Source: an uncultured Clostridia bacterium
GTDB lineage: Bacteria > Bacillota > Clostridia > Lachnospirales > CAG-274
Assembly (NCBI GenBank): GCA_910579745.1
Contig: CAJTVH010000075.1
Span: 1 to 9,346, forward strand
Direction of reading: 5' to 3'
Length of the DNA: 9,346 nt
Part shown: piece after piece, positions 7,117 to 9,346 of the stretch
How positions within the stretch are numbered: the stretch's first letter is position 1
How the letters are laid out: each line of letters begins with the position of its first letter
Notes under the pieces: model-generated
What the model saw: only the letters and a program-made list of their open reading frames with translations
The model's database searches: none
Told to the model about the DNA's origin: nothing
Position numbers and translations under genes: made by a program

Positions 7117-8355
7117 TCAATTTTCAATCCTTATAGTATTGGGAATATTCACGATACACTCTTTATTTAATAACTCATTAATTTTATCATTTATCGATTT
7201 TTCGGGTTCCTCTTCAGAAACAAAAGCAAATTCAGAATCCGCTAAATCCACCTCAATAATCCCAACATCGCCGAAAATCTCTTTAACTAAAGCAACCGCC
7301 TTTTCTTTATTATTATATTCAACTCTTATAAATTTGCTTATCTCAACGTCATCTATATTAAGGATATTGAGCTTTTCCGTTGACCACGAAGTCATTATAT
7401 TTCTTCCCAAATGCTTAACAGCGTCAACAATATCAGCCACAACAGCACTTGCCGTTGGCAGCTTACCGGCTCCTTTTCCATAAAACATAACGTCGCCAAT
7501 AACGTTGCCTTTAACTAAAATAGCGTTAAACACGTCATTTACCATAGACAAAGGATTTTCCTCGCCTATAATAACGGGAGAAACCCGTGCCCATACGCCT
7601 TTATCAGTAACTTTAGAGGTCGCCAAAAGTTTAACGCTTTTATTTAATTTTTTAACATAATCAATATCTGTTTTCGATATATTTGTAATACCTTCTGTGT
7701 AAATACTTTCAAAATCAACCTGTTTACCAATAGCGAGTGAAACAAGTATGGCGATTTTACGGCAAGTATCAAATCCCTCAACGTCAGCCGCTGGGTTTCT
7801 CTCAGCATATCCTTTATTCTGAGCGTCCTTTAAAATCTCATCATAATCAAGACCCTCTTTTGTCATTTTGGTAAGCATATAATTAGTAGTCCCATTTAAT
7901 ATTCCTGTAATCTCATATATTTCATCAGCTGTCAAAGACTGATTCAAAGGTCTAATAATAGGGATTCCTCCCCCGACACTAGCCTCAAAAAGAAAATTGA
8001 TATTATTTTCTTTAGCGATTCCCAAAAGCTCCGCCCCATGCTTAGCCACAAGTTCTTTATTCGACGTAACAACGCTTTTGCCTTTTAAAAGAGCGTTCTT
8101 GACAAAAGTATAAGCGGGCTCAACACCACCCATAACCTCAGCAACAACTTTAATACTATCATCATTTAAAATAACATTAAAATCATGAACAATAAACTCC
8201 TGAACAGGTTCTCCTGGAAAATCTCTTAAATCGAGAACATATTTAATTCTAATTTTCTCATCCGCGTTTTTATCAATGCTTTCACGGTTTGTATTTAAAA
8301 CCTCATAAACTCCCGAACCAACCGTACCATAACCCAAGACTGCTATTTCAGTCAT
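7117..8355 (-). CDS. hom: Homoserine dehydrogenase
   Basis: Reduces aspartate semialdehyde to homoserine with NAD(P)H, the branch point to threonine and methionine. The 412-residue protein has a Rossmann nucleotide-binding start (AVLGYGTVGSGVYEVL, 5-20), SNKELVAKHG (98-107), the homoserine dehydrogenase signature GGGIPIIRPL through GILNGTTNYML (128-161), and the substrate/catalytic region GYAERNPAADVEGFDTCRK (182-200) with Glu185, Asp191, Asp196 and Lys200. A C-terminal ACT-like segment (about 340-410) is present, as in the Gram-positive form. The start is the ATG at 8355, because GGGAG lies 8 nt before it; the upstream in-frame GTG at 8364 overlaps that ribosome binding site and is unlikely. 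It is first in an operon with lysC, preceded by a leader containing a terminator (8584-8619). Confidence 0.95.
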   Translation of the reverse strand: MTEIAVLGYGTVGSGVYEVLNTNRESIDKNADEKIRIKYVLDLRDFPGEPVQEFIVHDFNVILNDDSIKVVAEVMGGVEPAYTFVKNALLKGKSVVTSNKELVAKHGAELLGIAKENNINFLFEASVGGGIPIIRPLNQSLTADEIYEITGILNGTTNYMLTKMTKEGLDYDEILKDAQNKGYAERNPAADVEGFDTCRKIAILVSLAIGKQVDFESIYTEGITNISKTDIDYVKKLNKSVKLLATSKVTDKGVWARVSPVIIGEENPLSMVNDVFNAILVKGNVIGDVMFYGKGAGKLPTASAVVADIVDAVKHLGRNIMTSWSTEKLNILNIDDVEISKFIRVEYNNKEKAVALVKEIFGDVGIIEVDLADSEFAFVSEEEPEKSINDKINELLNKECIVNIPNTIRIEN

Positions 8356-8504
8356 TAATATCACTCCCTGGCAATTAGAATATTTTTTAATTATAAATTA
8401 TATTTATAGTGTTTTAAAGGCGTTTTTATATGTGAAAACACTGAATTTAATTAAAAACAAAAATAGAATATTTTTACATAAAATCAAGAATAACAACTAT
8501 TTAT

Positions 8505-8544
8505 AAAACTTATTAAATTCCACGCTTTAAAAACTTATTAAATT
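8505..8544. repeat. Two 15-bp direct repeats in the hom leader
   Basis: AAAACTTATTAAATT occurs exactly at 8505-8519 and again at 8530-8544, start to start 25 bp. Both copies lie between the leader terminator and hom, in the transcribed region if the 8657-8685 promoter is used. They could be regulator binding sites, or slippage in AT-rich sequence. Apart from these repeats, no other recognisable signal was found between 8370 and 8583; there is no T-box specifier loop or conserved T-box GGTGGNACCGCG element, and no CodY box I would trust. Confidence 0.55.
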
Positions 8545-8583
8545 TTTTAAATGTCCCCCATATTAATATTACTATATTTAAGC

Positions 8584-8619
8584 AAAAAAATCTTTCGTCA
8601 TAATAATTTTCAACGAAAG
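8584..8619 (-). terminator. Intrinsic terminator in the hom leader (possible attenuator)
   Basis: On the minus strand CTTTCGT (8619-8613 complement) pairs with ACGAAAG (8598-8592 complement) around a 14-nt loop, and seven T follow (8590-8584); upstream A residues could also pair with the T-run. It starts about 30 nt after the predicted transcription start at about 8650 and ends about 230 nt before hom. With no minus-strand gene to its right, it either ends a short RNA of about 65 nt or governs read-through into hom-lysC. A small hairpin TGATTT-TAT-AAATCA precedes it. Confidence 0.75.
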
Positions 8620-8656
8620 CGGTTTTTATGATTTATAAAATCAACTAAACATAATC

Positions 8657-8685
8657 ATAATAACATAATTTTATTTATCAGTCAA
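8657..8685 (-). promoter_or_regulatory. Promoter upstream of the hom leader
   Basis: On the minus strand TTGACT (8685-8680) and TATTAT (8662-8657) are separated by 17 bp, with TGT just before the -10 giving an extended -10. It points towards hom, with a predicted start near 8650. It lies only about 60 bp from the chromosome/mobile-element join, so it survived that event. Confidence 0.7.
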
Positions 8686-8745
8686 TTCTTTTTCAACAAA
8701 AAATTCCATTTTATAAATACATTATAAAATTTTATTATTCAATAA

Positions 8746-9249
8746 CGGGAAAATCCTGGACAGGGAAATCCCGCACAATTAAATACTAATCCACAAAAGA
8801 CTAAAGAATCAAAAACGGATATATCGAGAACCTATCCATCAATCTATCCGGCAGAGCCGAAGGCGGCAGACCGCCCGGATGGGATGGATAGGATAGGGGT
8901 GACAGACGCTTACCATAAAATCCTGAAAGAAAATATCGAATATAACTGTATGGTTTCTTGGTATGGGAAGAAACACTTAGACGAGACTATGGAGTTTATG
9001 CTTGAAGTGGCTTTATCCAAACGCCCATTTATCCGTATCGCTGGGGATGATTTTCCCAGGGAGGTGGTAAAGAGCTGTTTCCTGAAGATCAATTCCGGCC
9101 ACTTAGAGTATGTCTTTGACTGTATTGACAGGAACACCACAAAAGTCGGGAATATCAAGGCGTGCCTGCTGGCGGCACTGTATAATGCCCCGGCAACAAT
9201 GGACAGTTATTACCACGCCGAAGTCAATCACGACCTGTACGGCTGTTAG
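8746..9249 (+). pseudogene. 5'-truncated RepA-type replication initiator, DUF6017 C-terminal part
   Basis: The frame is open from just after a TAA at 8743-8745 to the TAG at 9247-9249. It encodes about 167 residues without a plausible start at its left end; a Met at 8884 has no good ribosome binding site. The first 50 or so residues are a polar linker (QLNTNPQKTKESKTD, then TYPSIYPAEP). The remainder is recognisably the C-terminal DUF6017 domain of replication initiator A proteins of Clostridia integrative and conjugative elements: AYHKILKENIEYN, IRIAGDDFPREVVKS, HLEYVFDCIDRNTTKVGNIK, LLAALYNAPATMDSYY and a final VNHDLYG. The N-terminal RepA DNA-binding domain is missing, so the gene has been cut inside its linker. 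Higher G+C and different codon use than the genes to its left mark it as foreign. I recognise the family from memory of conserved blocks, not from a search. Confidence 0.8.
8831..8892. repeat. GC-rich inverted repeat inside the rep linker
   Basis: CCTATCCATC (8831-8840) is the exact reverse complement of GATGGATAGG (8883-8892). A second pair, ATCCGG/CCGGAT (8846-8851 with 8875-8880), and an inner GCCG-AAGG-CGGC hairpin stack inside it. The whole could fold into a long interrupted hairpin within the segment encoding the rep linker. It might be a replication or regulatory structure of the element, or simply a low-complexity linker. Confidence 0.6.
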
Positions 9250-9309
9250 GCGCTTTCGGGAGTCTTTTTTCATCATGGAAAGGAGGCGAAGAAAATCTGT
9301 GCTGATATT

Positions 9310-9346
9310 ATGCCTCGCGTAACCAAAGAGCAGATTCAGGCGGCGC
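9310..9346 (+). CDS. First 12 codons of a probable toprim/DUF3991 primase-like protein (runs off the right edge)
   Basis: ATG at 9310 begins MPRVTKEQIQAA, which closely resembles the conserved start (MPYVTKEQI-type) of the DUF3991/toprim, CHC2-primase-like proteins that lie directly downstream of the RepA/DUF6017 gene in many Clostridia integrative elements. AGGAGG at 9281-9286 is 23 nt upstream, unusually far, and the same frame is open back past it, so the true start could differ. A 15-codon overlapping ORF (9275-9322) begins just before the AGGAGG but has no ribosome binding site of its own. Only 12 residues are visible, so the assignment rests mainly on gene order. Confidence 0.5.
   Translation, partial: MPRVTKEQIQAA

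Noticed and set aside
8355..8364. GTG at 8364 as the start of hom
   Set aside because: It overlaps the GGGAG ribosome binding site that is ideally placed (8 nt) for the ATG at 8355, and the nucleotide-binding fold begins directly after that ATG.
8505..8544. CRISPR array
   Set aside because: There are only two 15-bp copies with a 10-bp gap, far too short for repeats and spacers, and no cas genes are present.
8356..8656. T-box or lysine riboswitch controlling hom
   Set aside because: I could not find the conserved T-box GGTGGNACCGCG-type element, a stem I specifier loop or a lysine-riboswitch core on the minus strand.

Overview
This window comes from an AT-rich, Gram-positive type genome, most likely a low-GC member of the Clostridia such as a gut Lachnospiraceae relative. 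The signs are purine-rich Shine-Dalgarno sequences about 8 nt before ATG, GTG and TTG starts, sigma-A-like promoters with 17-bp spacers, U-tract terminators, an AraR-type arabinose regulator (a Firmicutes family), and a fragment of a Clostridia-type integrative element. Everything from 1 to about 8745 looks like ordinary chromosome read entirely on the minus strand. From about 8746 to the end the sequence is plus-strand, clearly richer in G+C, and looks like the remains of a mobile element.

Layout, in minus-strand transcription order from right to left. (a) A homoserine dehydrogenase / aspartokinase pair (hom 8355-7117, lysC 7001-5787) forms an aspartate-pathway operon for threonine, methionine and lysine precursors. 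Upstream of hom lies a good promoter (8685-8657), followed almost at once by an intrinsic terminator (8619-8584) and a leader of about 230 nt, an arrangement that suggests premature termination control or a short RNA. lysC carries an internal AGGAGG plus in-frame GTG that would make a separate regulatory beta subunit. (b) Two paralogous CNNM/CBS/CorC membrane proteins (5489-4185 and 3667-2408), each followed by its own terminator. The second is a canonical Mg2+/Co2+ efflux-family protein; the first has lost most of the signature residues of the membrane domain. A degenerate intergenic repeat follows each terminator. (c) araR (1881-808) and araB (767 to beyond the left edge) form an arabinose operon driven by a TTGACA-N17-TATAAT promoter with a 16-bp near-perfect dyad abutting its -35 box, a likely AraR operator.

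Right edge (8746-9346, plus strand): a 5'-truncated gene for the C-terminal DUF6017 region of a RepA-type replication initiator, followed by the first codons of what resembles the toprim/DUF3991 primase-like gene that usually follows it in Clostridia integrative elements. The join to AT-rich chromosome is abrupt and falls inside the initiator's linker.

I see no defence system, CRISPR array, tRNA or rRNA. The most interesting items are regulatory or structural: the hom leader, the internal lysC start, the degenerate CNNM paralogue, the paired intergenic repeats and the truncated replication module.
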